From positions 1 through 64,000 of the forward strand of contig DRHF01000189.1 in assembly GCA_011049715.1 (NCBI GenBank): a DNA stretch of 64,000 bases, read 5' to 3'. The stretch is from Desulfobacterales bacterium (GTDB taxonomy: Bacteria; Desulfobacterota; Desulfobacteria; Desulfobacterales; UBA2156). The translations under genes and the position numbers were made by a program. The notes beneath the pieces are model-generated. The model ran no database searches and was not told the DNA's origin. It saw nothing but the letters and a program-made list of their open reading frames with translations. This document shows positions 27,783 through 37,784 of the stretch, in pieces. Position 1 is the stretch's first letter. Each line of letters starts with the position of its first letter.

Positions 27783-28361
27783 TTATTTAAACTGATCCGG
27801 GAACAGGATTCTGTCGACCAGATTGCAGAGTATATGCCCCATGGTGATGTGTACTTCCTGTATTCTTGCGGTGGTGTCCGATTCCACACGAAACGCCAGA
27901 TCGACAAGTTTTGCCAGGCGGCCCCCACGGCCTGTCATACCAAACGAGAAGATCTCAATTTTTTTTGCCGCTTTTATCCCCTCTATGACATTTTTTGAAT
28001 TTCCACTGGTGCTGATGCCCCAGGCAATATCGCCTTTTTTCCCCAGGGCGTGGACCTGCTTAGCAAAGATATCATCAAATTGATAATCGTTGCCGATGCT
28101 GGTGATGATGGAGGTATCGGTTGTCAAAGCAATAGCGGCAAGGGGCGGGCGTTCAATTTTAAATCGGTTTACAAACTCGGCGGTAATATGCTGCGCATCT
28201 GCAGCACTGCCGCCGTTGCCAAAAATAAGAACCTTATGGCCGGCGGCCAAACTGGTGGCGATTCTATCCGCGCCTGAGATAATTCGATCGATGTTTTTTT
28301 TAATCGATCGGTTTTTTACCTCGATGCTCTCCTCGAGTATTTTCTGAATGATCTCTCTCAT
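27783..28361 (-). CDS. gmhA: SIS-domain phosphoheptose isomerase
   Basis: LIFGNGGSAADAQHITAEFVNRFKIERPPLAAIALTTDTSIITSIGNDY...GISTSGNSKNVI. Confidence 0.9.
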   Translation of the reverse strand: MREIIQKILEESIEVKNRSIKKNIDRIISGADRIATSLAAGHKVLIFGNGGSAADAQHITAEFVNRFKIERPPLAAIALTTDTSIITSIGNDYQFDDIFAKQVHALGKKGDIAWGISTSGNSKNVIEGIKAAKKIEIFSFGMTGRGGRLAKLVDLAFRVESDTTARIQEVHITMGHILCNLVDRILFPDQFK

Positions 28362-28366
28362 CGATA

Positions 28367-29710
28367 CTATTGCGATCTATTGGCCGGATGGTTGTTGTTG
28401 ATTTTTTCGATAAACTCTGAGGAGTCATACCCCAAATCTAGGGCCTTTTGAAACTGTTCCAGGGCTTTATCGAGCCTGTTTTGCTTAAGATATCTTTCAC
28501 CAAGGCGATGTCTGAACAGTCCGTTCTCAGGTGATAATCTCACACTTTGTTCACATAAAGTGGTAGCAATTTCGGAGTTTTCACCCTGGATGTCAAAAAA
28601 ATGGCCCAGTGCTGAAAGCGATGCCGCATCAGACGGGTTCTGTTTTACTGCCTTGGTATAGGCATTAATCGCTTCTTCGATCATTTCATCTACAGCATAG
28701 CTTTCTCCCAGAAAACGGAACGCAGATCCGGAACCAGGTTGAAGTTTCACAGCTTTTTCGAGAAATTTTCTTCCCTCTTTGGATTTTCCCATCTGGAGAT
28801 AAATTCTGCCGATTTGAAACAAGATTTCAAAGACAGCTTCGCCGGATTGGTTAGCCTGCAGGAAGAAATCGAGCGCTTTTTCCCAACTCTCCTTCATCAT
28901 AAATATGAGGCCCTTGTTATATAACGCCATGATCTCAGTGGGGTCTAGCCACAAGGCCGCATCAAAGGATTCAAGTGCTTTTTCCAATGAGCCCAGAATA
29001 CCGTGGCATACACCGAGACTGTTGTGTAAGTTTACATTCGAAGGATCGATCATAAGCCCGATTGTGAATTCTTTAATGGCGCCACGAAAATCTTTTTCCT
29101 GATACCGTTTATCACCGCTGATGTTAAAACTGACGGCGTCCAATGAAACTATGCTGTTTCCATTGAAAAAGGCGGCATGATCGAGGGCCTTATGGGTGTT
29201 TTCAATGGTCTGGGATTTGTTAAAATTGAGCATCGGATAGGTGGAAATACCGATTGAAATCGTCTCGTTTCGAAACGATGAGAGTCGGGTTTGAATTTTT
29301 TTGGCGGTTTTCCGGCAGAAAAGATCGTCTTTTTCAGAAAGCACACATCCAAAGAAATCCCTGGTGAGCGGTCCCCAGATTCCATTTTCCTTTTGGCATA
29401 TTTCGTCAATGGCTTTGGCAACGTCTATCCAAACATTCGGTCCATCATCTTCTGATTCCAATTTAGCCTGGAAATTGTCTATTTGAATCGCCATGGCGCC
29501 GAATTTCCGAGAAGAATGGAGAACCGTCAAAGCATGATCGGCAATCGATTGATCTAAAACCAAATCCGGGAACTCTTTTTTTATTCGATCCCAGTCGATA
29601 AGTGGTGTTTTGCCTGTTTTTCCTTTTTTGGTTGGTGAATCTGTTTTGGAAACCAGAAATTCTTGGGTTGAACGGCGAATGTGGAAAACCCTTTGCCGGT
29701 TTGACGTCAT
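28367..29710 (-). CDS. TPR-repeat protein with N-terminal degenerate GGDEF-like region
   Basis: Multiple TPR units (ALYNKGLIFMMKESWEKALDFFLQANQ etc.); N-terminal FGCVLSEKDDLFCRKTAKKIQTRLSSFRNETISIGISTYP. Confidence 0.7.
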   Translation of the reverse strand: MTSNRQRVFHIRRSTQEFLVSKTDSPTKKGKTGKTPLIDWDRIKKEFPDLVLDQSIADHALTVLHSSRKFGAMAIQIDNFQAKLESEDDGPNVWIDVAKAIDEICQKENGIWGPLTRDFFGCVLSEKDDLFCRKTAKKIQTRLSSFRNETISIGISTYPMLNFNKSQTIENTHKALDHAAFFNGNSIVSLDAVSFNISGDKRYQEKDFRGAIKEFTIGLMIDPSNVNLHNSLGVCHGILGSLEKALESFDAALWLDPTEIMALYNKGLIFMMKESWEKALDFFLQANQSGEAVFEILFQIGRIYLQMGKSKEGRKFLEKAVKLQPGSGSAFRFLGESYAVDEMIEEAINAYTKAVKQNPSDAASLSALGHFFDIQGENSEIATTLCEQSVRLSPENGLFRHRLGERYLKQNRLDKALEQFQKALDLGYDSSEFIEKINNNHPANRSQ

Positions 29711-29713
29711 GGT

Positions 29714-31135
29714 TCAGGTCCTTTTTAACAGGTTCTCGAAAGCGGTTCCGATAATCACAAGCTCATCATCTTGTATGGTTCTGGGGTCCAGAATGAAGCA
29801 ATCTTCTTCTATCCTGCCGATGATAGGGGTTGAATTTTTTCTCATGAACTTTTCGATGGCATTGGCGGATATCTCTTTAATTTTTATTGCAACACATTTG
29901 GTCGGTAATTCCAAAAGGGGAAGCGCCCCGCCCCCGACGCGAGAGGAGAGGTCGACAAGTTGAATAGATAGACGAGGGTCTTTCAGATCTTCCAACAGAT
30001 GGCAAAGCCGAACGGCTTTCATTTCAATGGCCTTAAACGACATGGTCAGCATTTTCAGCGTGGGAATCGTTTCAATCGCCCTGTTTTCATCCCGGTATGC
30101 TGAAACGGTGCTCTCAAGAGCAGCGAGTGTGAGTTTGTCAATTCGAAGGGCTCTTGTCAGCGGGTTTTTTTTGATTGTGTGAAGCATGTCCTTTTTCCCC
30201 AGAATAATTCCAGCCTGCGGGCCCCCCAACAGCTTGTCACCGCTGAAAGTGACAACATCGACCCCTGTGGCCACAGATTCCTGAATCGTCGGTTCCTTTA
30301 TCATCCCGTATTTTGAAAAATCGATGAAGGTTCCGCTTCCCAAATCTTCCATAACAGGAATATGATGGGTCTTGCCGAGTGCAACCAGTTCTTTGAGAGT
30401 GACGGCCGCAGAAAATCCAACAACGCTGTAATTGCTGGTATGGACCTTTAAAAGGAGCCCTGTGTTGTCTTCAATTGCGTTTTTATAATCTTTCAGGTGG
30501 GTCCGGTTGGTCGTACCGACCTCCTTCAAAATGCCGCCACTTTTTGCCATGATATCCGGAATCCTGAATGAACCGCCGATTTCGATCAACTCTCCCCTTG
30601 ATACGATCACTTTTTTCCCTTTTGCAATGGTGTCCAAACACAGCAGAACAGCGCCGGCATTATTGTTTACCGCCATGGCTGCTTCTGCCCCACTGATCTC
30701 ACAGAGAATCTCTTCGATGCAGCTATATCTGGAACCCCGCATACCTTTTGTCAGGTCGAACTCCAGATTGGAATATTTTTTGGCTATGGTTAAAAGGTTT
30801 TCAACGGCATCAGGTGATAGGGGTGACCGTCCCAGGTTGGTATGTATCACAACACCGGTAGCATTTATCGTTGTTACCAGATTCGGATGGATGGCATGTT
30901 CGGCCCTCTCTCTGACTTTTTGAATGATTGTTTCGTCCGAGAGGTTTTTTCCCGCTGTATTTTGCGAATCATCGAGAATGCTTTTCCTCAGTTCCGCAAC
31001 CACCAGGCGGATGGAGCGGGTTACCACCGAATTGGGCACGGTCTTGAAAAAAGGATCAGCCTGGGTCAGTTCAAGGAGGTAGTCAACCCCCGGGAGGGTT
31101 CGCAAAAGTTTTTGTTGATCTTCATTTACACCCAT
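29714..31135 (-). CDS. selA: L-seryl-tRNA(Sec) selenium transferase
   Basis: LLRTLPGVDYLLE, TINATGVVIHTNLGRSPL, NNNAGAVLL, VVTFSGDKLLGGPQAGIILGKK; ORF extends to 31222 but MGVNEDQQ is the likely start. Confidence 0.95.
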   Translation of the reverse strand: MGVNEDQQKLLRTLPGVDYLLELTQADPFFKTVPNSVVTRSIRLVVAELRKSILDDSQNTAGKNLSDETIIQKVRERAEHAIHPNLVTTINATGVVIHTNLGRSPLSPDAVENLLTIAKKYSNLEFDLTKGMRGSRYSCIEEILCEISGAEAAMAVNNNAGAVLLCLDTIAKGKKVIVSRGELIEIGGSFRIPDIMAKSGGILKEVGTTNRTHLKDYKNAIEDNTGLLLKVHTSNYSVVGFSAAVTLKELVALGKTHHIPVMEDLGSGTFIDFSKYGMIKEPTIQESVATGVDVVTFSGDKLLGGPQAGIILGKKDMLHTIKKNPLTRALRIDKLTLAALESTVSAYRDENRAIETIPTLKMLTMSFKAIEMKAVRLCHLLEDLKDPRLSIQLVDLSSRVGGGALPLLELPTKCVAIKIKEISANAIEKFMRKNSTPIIGRIEEDCFILDPRTIQDDELVIIGTAFENLLKRT

Positions 31136-31345
31136 TTTTCTCCCAAATTTTTGTTCAGGCTGAAAGGAGACCCCGTCCAAAGCGCCCCAAAAGGAAAACC
31201 GTGAAAAGCTAAATTTGATCATATATCATTGGAATCTAAATAATTTCAATAGATTTCTTGGCATGGGGATCATGTGATTGAAAAAAATGCTTTATGGAAG
31301 AAAATTTTTAGACTATGAACAGATCTGAAAAAACTATATTAAAAG

Positions 31346-32281
31346 GTGATGATGTCCTCTTCTGACTTTGCTTTTATCGTCAATCCAGCTGCGGGAAACG
31401 GTTCAACAGAATCGGTGTGGCCTGCCATTGAAGCGATCGCCCGGGATCGGCTGGGGCATTTCGAGACGTATATTACAACCGGCCCTGGAACTGCCGTTTC
31501 GTTAACGAAAAAAGCGGTTTCAAAGAGGGCAAGACGGCTGGTCTGTGTCGGTGGAGACGGCACATTGAACGAGGTGATCAATGGGCTCATGGAGACTGAA
31601 GACACCGCCAGGTCGGATTTGGTTCTGGGCGTGGTTCCAAATGGAACCGGGTGTGATTTTATCAAAACCGTTCGGATACCTACCGATATCAAAGAGGCAA
31701 TCGATTTGATTGCCACGGCCCAATATAAAACCATCGATTTGGGCAGGCTTTTTTATCTGGATCATCAGGGACGTGAAAATTGCCGCTACTTTCACAATAT
31801 AGCAAGCTTCGGATTGGGGGGCGAAGTGGTCAACCGTGTCAACAGGACCACAAAGATGTTTGGCCCTTTTTTTTCTTTTCTTTGGTCGACGCTCGTTTCC
31901 ATATTTCTGTACGGAAAAAAAAAGATACACCTGAGAGTTGGGGATAGTTTTAATAGCGAATGCATTATATGGAACGTTGCAGTTGCAAACGGCCAGTATC
32001 ATGGGGGTGGAATGTGGGTTGCTCCGGATGCAGTTGTTGATGATGGCCTCTTTGATGTTACGATTATCGGAGATTTGAGACTTTTCGAGATTTTTTTAAA
32101 TCTTCCGAAACTATACAATGGTAAGATAAAAGAGGTTGATAAGGTGATAACCCTTTCAGGTAAAAAGGTTGAAGCATCGTCGGATCAGAAGGTGCTTCTG
32201 GATGTCGATGGTGAACAGCTTGGGACTCTTCCGGTTACCCTCGATATTCAACCGGGTGCATTAAATATTATTTCAGAGTAG
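31346..32281 (+). CDS. Diacylglycerol kinase family lipid kinase
   Basis: FIVNPAAGNGSTESVWP, VCVGGDGTLNEVINGLM, LGVVPNGTGCDFIKTV. Confidence 0.9.
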   Translation: MMMSSSDFAFIVNPAAGNGSTESVWPAIEAIARDRLGHFETYITTGPGTAVSLTKKAVSKRARRLVCVGGDGTLNEVINGLMETEDTARSDLVLGVVPNGTGCDFIKTVRIPTDIKEAIDLIATAQYKTIDLGRLFYLDHQGRENCRYFHNIASFGLGGEVVNRVNRTTKMFGPFFSFLWSTLVSIFLYGKKKIHLRVGDSFNSECIIWNVAVANGQYHGGGMWVAPDAVVDDGLFDVTIIGDLRLFEIFLNLPKLYNGKIKEVDKVITLSGKKVEASSDQKVLLDVDGEQLGTLPVTLDIQPGALNIISE

Positions 32282-32289
32282 AAGAACAT

Positions 32290-33345
32290 ATGAAAACCAT
32301 TTTGGTGACAGGCGGTTTCGGGTTTATCGGGGCAAATTTCATTCATTACCTGCTTAAAGAATCGGATTTTTCGGGGCAGGTCGTCAATGTAGACAAACTG
32401 ACCTATGCAGGCAATCCTGAAAACCTGAAAAAGATAGAAGAACAATTTCCCGATCGCTATCATTTTATCAAGACGGATATTTGCGATAGAGCATCCATGG
32501 CAAACATATTTGAAAAATATGAAATCGATACCATATGTCACTTTGCGGCAGAGTCCCACGTGGACCGGTCGATTGCCCGACCCGACGCATTTATCAAGAC
32601 CAATATAGACGGTACGTTTAATCTGCTGGAGCTTGCAAAAATGAGAAAGGACCAAATGGTTCTGTTCCATCATGTGAGTACGGATGAGGTATACGGCACC
32701 CTGGGTGAGTCAGGCTTTTTTGTGGAGGATACACCCTACAGACCCAATAGCCCCTACGCAGCTTCCAAGGCAGCTTCAGATCACCTGGTGCGGGCATATA
32801 ACAAAACATATGCGCTGCCGATGACCATTTCCAACTGTTCCAATAATTATGGACCGTTCCAGTTTCCGGAAAAGCTGATACCGCTGATGATTCTCAACGC
32901 CCTTGAAGGGAAACCGCTTCCGGTCTATGGAGACGGACGCCACATCAGGGATTGGTTATATGTGAAGGATCATTGCCGAGCGGTTTGGATGATCATGAAA
33001 TATGGGTTACGTGGCGGAACATACAACATCGGCGGTCGGTGTGAAATGCACAATATTGATGTGGTCAATTCGGTTTGCGATCTCCTCGACGAAATGCTTC
33101 CCCCGTCAGATGGTCGGCCACGCAGAAATCTGATCTGTTTTACCAAGGATCGGCCAGGGCACGATCGAAGGTACGCCATTGATTGCTCAAAACTGGAAAC
33201 GGAATTGGAATGGGCGCCTGAAGAATCGTTTGAGACAGGGCTAAAAAAAACAATCAAATGGTATCTTGAAAATAAAGAATGGATCGAAAGAGTTAAAAGC
33301 GGCGCATACATGGAATGGATCGAAAAGCATTATGAAGGCATCTGA
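32290..33345 (+). CDS. rfbB: dTDP-glucose 4,6-dehydratase
   Basis: VTGGFGFIGANFIHYLL, HFAAESHVDRSI, HVSTDEVYGTLGE, SPYAASKAASDHLVRAYNKTYALP. Confidence 0.93.
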   Translation: MKTILVTGGFGFIGANFIHYLLKESDFSGQVVNVDKLTYAGNPENLKKIEEQFPDRYHFIKTDICDRASMANIFEKYEIDTICHFAAESHVDRSIARPDAFIKTNIDGTFNLLELAKMRKDQMVLFHHVSTDEVYGTLGESGFFVEDTPYRPNSPYAASKAASDHLVRAYNKTYALPMTISNCSNNYGPFQFPEKLIPLMILNALEGKPLPVYGDGRHIRDWLYVKDHCRAVWMIMKYGLRGGTYNIGGRCEMHNIDVVNSVCDLLDEMLPPSDGRPRRNLICFTKDRPGHDRRYAIDCSKLETELEWAPEESFETGLKKTIKWYLENKEWIERVKSGAYMEWIEKHYEGI

Positions 33346-33378
33346 TCGGTTTAATGGAATCGGTCCGCAAGATTATAG

Positions 33379-34104
33379 ATGAGACCTGCAAAGGATTATA
33401 TTGTCTTTCCACTTGATGTTCCGTCCATGGCGGCTGCAAAGGAATATGTCGCGCTTCTTTCCGATGTTGTGGGCATGTTCAAAGTCGGTTTGGAACTTTT
33501 TGTCCGGTCAGGTCCCCAGATTATCGAATGGATCAAATGCTCGGGGGATACGCAGGTTTTTTTGGACCTCAAACTTCATGACATTCCTGAAACGGTAAAG
33601 CGGGCAATGAGAAGCATCTCCGATTTGGGTGTCACATTTGCAACGGTTCACTGTGGTGAGACGAAACAGATGCTGGAAGCTGCTGTAGCAGGGAGTGGTG
33701 GAGACGTTGGGGTTCTTGGGGTTACTGTTTTAACCAGTGTTTCGGGCACCGATCTTCATACGGCAGGATTCAGGGAGGAGTTTCATTCAGATGCGTCGAA
33801 GCTAGTCATGAAAAGAGCTGCCATGGCCAAGGGTTCAGGGTGCATGGGTGTGGTATGCTCAGGGCTTGAAGTGCGAATGATAAAAGATGCGTTTGGAAAA
33901 GATTTTATCGGGGTCACGCCGGGAATACGGCCGGCCATAGATGGCGTGCCTGATGATCAGCAACGGGTTACCACTCCGGCACAGGCCATTTTAAACGGTG
34001 CAGACTATCTGGTGATCGGAAGACCGATAAGGGAGGCAAAGGACCCAAGGAGCGCCGCAATACAAATTGCAGCTGAAATCAAACAAGCGCTCAAACGGAT
34101 ATGA
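33379..34104 (+). CDS. pyrF: Orotidine 5'-phosphate decarboxylase
   Basis: FPLDVPSMAAAKEYV, FKVGLELFVRSGPQII, VFLDLKLHDIPETVKRA, GADYLVIGRPI. Confidence 0.93.
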   Translation: MRPAKDYIVFPLDVPSMAAAKEYVALLSDVVGMFKVGLELFVRSGPQIIEWIKCSGDTQVFLDLKLHDIPETVKRAMRSISDLGVTFATVHCGETKQMLEAAVAGSGGDVGVLGVTVLTSVSGTDLHTAGFREEFHSDASKLVMKRAAMAKGSGCMGVVCSGLEVRMIKDAFGKDFIGVTPGIRPAIDGVPDDQQRVTTPAQAILNGADYLVIGRPIREAKDPRSAAIQIAAEIKQALKRI

Positions 34105-34135
34105 ACAAAATTCGGAGTGTTCATCCGTTTATCGG

Positions 34136-34231
34136 TTAAAAGGGGTGGAACGATCTGTAAATAAAGATCCCTATGATTGCAATTCCCAAAATGACGACAA
34201 ATATCAACTGATTGGTGGTGAACGTTTTCAT
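34136..34231 (-). CDS. Possible 31-aa single-TM microprotein
   Basis: Frame reads MKTFTTNQLIFVVILGIAIIGIFIYRSFHPF*; weak ribosome-binding context. Confidence 0.3.
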   Translation of the reverse strand: MKTFTTNQLIFVVILGIAIIGIFIYRSFHPF

Positions 34232-34291
34232 CGCAAAACCACTCGCAACATACCTGCTCTTTTGTTTTTGATAAACGGTGTGGGGTAAAAA

Positions 34292-35509
34292 CTATATCTT
34301 GTCTATCTCAAATGCGGTATGAAGCGCCCGAACCGATAGCTCTGCATATTTTTCCTCAACGATGCACGATATTCTGATTTCAGATGTACTGATCAGCAAA
34401 ATATTTATGTTTTCATTGGCCAGTGCTGCGAACATCTTTGACGCAACCCCTGTGTGGCTCCTCATACCAACACCGGTAACAGAAACTTTTGCAATATTTT
34501 CATCGCCGAAAACGTTTTCAGCACCGATTTCATCAGCGACCTTTTTTCCTATATCCAGCGCATCGTTAAAGCAATCCTTCGGAACGGTGAAGGTGAGATC
34601 GGTTTGGCCTTCGGAACGCGTATTCTGAATAATCATGTCCACCAGAATATTTGCTTCTGCAATCGGTAGAAAAATTTTCGCAGCCACACCCGGCGTGTCC
34701 TGGACCCCTTTTAGGGTGATCCGGGCTTCATCCTTTGTGCAGGTGACGCCGCTGACGACCACGCTCTCCATATCCGCATCTTCATTAACCACCATGGTTC
34801 CCTCCTCTTCTGAAAATGACGATCTTACATGAACCGGAACGTTATATTTTTTGGCAAATTCCACCGATCGAATCTGCAAGACCTTGGCGCCGAGGCTCGC
34901 CATTTCGAGCATTTCATCATAAGAAATCTTGTCGAGCTTTTTGGCTTTCTTGCAAATATTGGGGTCAGTGGTATAAATACCATCCACATCCGTATAGATT
35001 TCACATGCATCGGCCTTTAGGGCTGCAGCGATTGCCACCGCAGATGTGTCCGATCCTCCCCGTCCCAGCGTCGTAATATTCCCTTCCGGATCACAACCCT
35101 GGAATCCGGCCACTATTACGATGTTGCGATTTTCAATAAGGTTCTTTATCCGTGTGGCCCCGATTTCAACAATACGGGCGTTGCCAAAGGTCCGATCGGT
35201 AAAAAGCTCCGCCTGATGGCCGAGTAATGATACGGCGGGATAGTCCATCGATTTTAATGTGATGGCCAACAGGGCGGCTGTGGTTTGTTCTCCGGTCGAA
35301 AGCAAGACATCGAGTTCTCGTTTTTCAGGTGTATCGGTGATCTGCTTCGCCATATCAATCAGCCCGTCGGTCACACCCGCCATGGCAGAGAGAATAACAA
35401 CCACATTATTTCCCAGGTCGTAGGTTTTTATTATTCGATTTGCGACATTGCGTATGCGATCAATATTTGCGACCGATGTGCCTCCGAATTTTTTAACGAT
35501 CAATCCCAT
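34292..35509 (-). CDS. lysC: Aspartate kinase
   Basis: VKKFGGTSVANIDRI, GRGGSDTSAVAIAAALKADACEIYTDVDGIYTTDPNI, two ACT regions. Confidence 0.94.
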   Translation of the reverse strand: MGLIVKKFGGTSVANIDRIRNVANRIIKTYDLGNNVVVILSAMAGVTDGLIDMAKQITDTPEKRELDVLLSTGEQTTAALLAITLKSMDYPAVSLLGHQAELFTDRTFGNARIVEIGATRIKNLIENRNIVIVAGFQGCDPEGNITTLGRGGSDTSAVAIAAALKADACEIYTDVDGIYTTDPNICKKAKKLDKISYDEMLEMASLGAKVLQIRSVEFAKKYNVPVHVRSSFSEEEGTMVVNEDADMESVVVSGVTCTKDEARITLKGVQDTPGVAAKIFLPIAEANILVDMIIQNTRSEGQTDLTFTVPKDCFNDALDIGKKVADEIGAENVFGDENIAKVSVTGVGMRSHTGVASKMFAALANENINILLISTSEIRISCIVEEKYAELSVRALHTAFEIDKI

Positions 35510-35982
35510 TTAATCTCCTTCATCCTTTTTAATTGGTCGATCACCTCAACCGCTTTGCTGCCATAGGGTGTAATGGTGATTTTTCTACAGGTATCGTCCA
35601 GTGTTTCAAAACAGACATGAAGATGCTCCTTAAGAAAATCTTTCGGGAGCTTGTCCGCCCATTCAACAGCCACAATTGCATCATTCATCAATATTTCATC
35701 AAAACCGATATTTTCCAGATCATCGGAATGCTCAACGCGGTAAAGGTCAACATGAAACAGCGGGTATCGTCCTGGGTATTCATTTATAAACGTGTAAGTT
35801 GGACTGGTAATATAATAATCATCTGAAATATCAAGCCCTTTGGCAATCCCTTGCACTAGGGAGGTTTTCCCGCAGCCAAGATCGCCGGTTAAAGCGATAA
35901 CCATTGCATTTGAAAAGGATTTGCCGATCCGTTGACCCAATGCGTGGGTTTCATCGAGGGAATGGGTTGTGAACCGTATCAA
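35500..35982 (-). CDS. tsaE: tRNA threonylcarbamoyladenosine biosynthesis ATPase TsaE
   Basis: LTGDLGCGKTSLVQGIAKGL, SPTYTFINEY, HVDLYR, VEWADKL. Confidence 0.92.
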   Translation of the reverse strand: MIRFTTHSLDETHALGQRIGKSFSNAMVIALTGDLGCGKTSLVQGIAKGLDISDDYYITSPTYTFINEYPGRYPLFHVDLYRVEHSDDLENIGFDEILMNDAIVAVEWADKLPKDFLKEHLHVCFETLDDTCRKITITPYGSKAVEVIDQLKRMKEIKWD

Positions 35983-37601
35983 ATACCCACCGCTATATCT
36001 CTAATCTGATTTGGCAGTGCTTTCATCACATCCGTGGCAAGATAACCGATCGGCCCATTTTTTTTTGCAAGAAAATCTCCGGCAGAACCATGGATGAAGA
36101 CCGCCAGATGGGTGGCGGATTCTGTTGGATAGCCCTGGGCCACGAACCCCCCGATCATGCCGGTAAGTACGTCTCCCATACCACCCGAAGCCATTCCCGG
36201 ATTACCGGTGGGGTTGATAAAAACTCGTCCATCCGGGTGAGCAATGACCGTCTTTGCACCTTTGAGCACCACATGCACATTAAATTTTGTTGCAAAGCTC
36301 CGGGCACAATTGATGCGGTCTATTTGGATGGCGCTAACGCTGATTTGCATAAGACGTGCCATCTCTCCCGGGTGTGGGGTCAATATAACGGAAGGTCCTA
36401 TATCTTTTAGCATTTCAATATGTTCAGCCAGATGGTTTAGGCCGTCCGCATCAATGACAATCGTGATCGGGCTCTGTCGGAGGATTTTGTAAATAAGTTT
36501 ACCGGTACCAATCGAAGTGCCGAGGCCGGGGCCGATAGCGAGGCATTTTTTTCCGGAAAGAAGACCCTGGATTGTATCGAATGAGGATTCATCGAGCACA
36601 CCGGTTTCTGTTTCAGGAAGCGGACACGTCATTACCTCCACCAACTGGGTTTCTAAAACTCTGTTTAAGCTTCGGGGTATTCCCAGGGTAACCAGACCCG
36701 CACCGACTCGCATGGCAGATACGGCGGTCATCGCCGCTGCACCGGTTTTGCCCTCAGAGCCTGCAATTACCAGAAGATGGCCGGCGTTTCCTTTGTGGGC
36801 ATCAGATGGCCGGGGCTGAATGTAGGTTCGAATCAGCTCAGGCGTGAGGAGGTGTTGCCCAGGGGAGACTTCCTCGGCCACATGGGGGGGGATTCCAATA
36901 TCAACCAATTCAAGATTTCCGGAATAATCTGCTCCCGGGTAAAGAACATGACCGGTTTTAGGATATGCGAAGGTTGCGGTGGTATGCGCGCGGATGCATA
37001 CACCACAGGGTTGGCCGGTGTCTGAATTGAGGCCAGAGGGGATGTCGACCGAGAAGACCGGCTTATTTAGTCCGTTGACAAACTCGATAATCTTTTTAAA
37101 ATATCCTTTTACATCCGATTTTAACCCGGTTCCAAGTATGGCATCAATCAAGATGTCCTGATGAAGGATATTTATTTTAATAGGCTTTGAAAACGATTTT
37201 TGATCCGGCAGCTCGATAACCGAAATATCGAGGGGCGTTAAGAGTTTAAGGTTTTCGGCAGCATCCCCTTTGACATGGCTTCTGTGTGCCAGGAGAAAAA
37301 CCGTGACTCCAACGCCTTTTTGGGCCAGGTAGCGGGCGATGACAAAACCGTCTCCGCCGTTGTTTCCCCGGCCCGCAAGGACCCCCACTTTTCGGTTGGA
37401 AAGGTAGTCAAACTGTCTGAGGAAAATTTGCGTTGCACCTTTTCCGGCATTTTCCATCAGAACCCTGCCGGGCAGCCCAAATTCCTCGATGGTTTTCCTG
37501 TCCATCTCCTGCATTTCACTTGCGGTTACGAGATACATCGATTGCTCCTTTGCAACGGTTTTTATTGTAGGCCGGACCGCATTTTGTATCATCTTTACCA
37601 A
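35979..37601 (-). CDS. nnrDE: Bifunctional NAD(P)H-hydrate epimerase / ADP-dependent dehydratase
   Basis: GRGNNGGDGFVIARYL; GNAGHLLVIAGSEGKTGAAAMTA; GNPGMASGGMGDVLTGMIGGF. Confidence 0.92.
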   Translation of the reverse strand: MVKMIQNAVRPTIKTVAKEQSMYLVTASEMQEMDRKTIEEFGLPGRVLMENAGKGATQIFLRQFDYLSNRKVGVLAGRGNNGGDGFVIARYLAQKGVGVTVFLLAHRSHVKGDAAENLKLLTPLDISVIELPDQKSFSKPIKINILHQDILIDAILGTGLKSDVKGYFKKIIEFVNGLNKPVFSVDIPSGLNSDTGQPCGVCIRAHTTATFAYPKTGHVLYPGADYSGNLELVDIGIPPHVAEEVSPGQHLLTPELIRTYIQPRPSDAHKGNAGHLLVIAGSEGKTGAAAMTAVSAMRVGAGLVTLGIPRSLNRVLETQLVEVMTCPLPETETGVLDESSFDTIQGLLSGKKCLAIGPGLGTSIGTGKLIYKILRQSPITIVIDADGLNHLAEHIEMLKDIGPSVILTPHPGEMARLMQISVSAIQIDRINCARSFATKFNVHVVLKGAKTVIAHPDGRVFINPTGNPGMASGGMGDVLTGMIGGFVAQGYPTESATHLAVFIHGSAGDFLAKKNGPIGYLATDVMKALPNQIRDIAVGI

Positions 37602-37784
37602 TTGAAAAAAATATTATCAATCTTGAAATTTCGATGAAAGATAAAAAGCTTATTTACAAATCAATTTAATCTCTTGACCCCGTTACACAAAGTGGGCTAC
37701 AAATACTAATTTTCGTTTAATTGCAGATAAAGATACCTTTGAAGAGAACGATTTCAAAAAATGCCCGACAGACAAATTTGAGGA

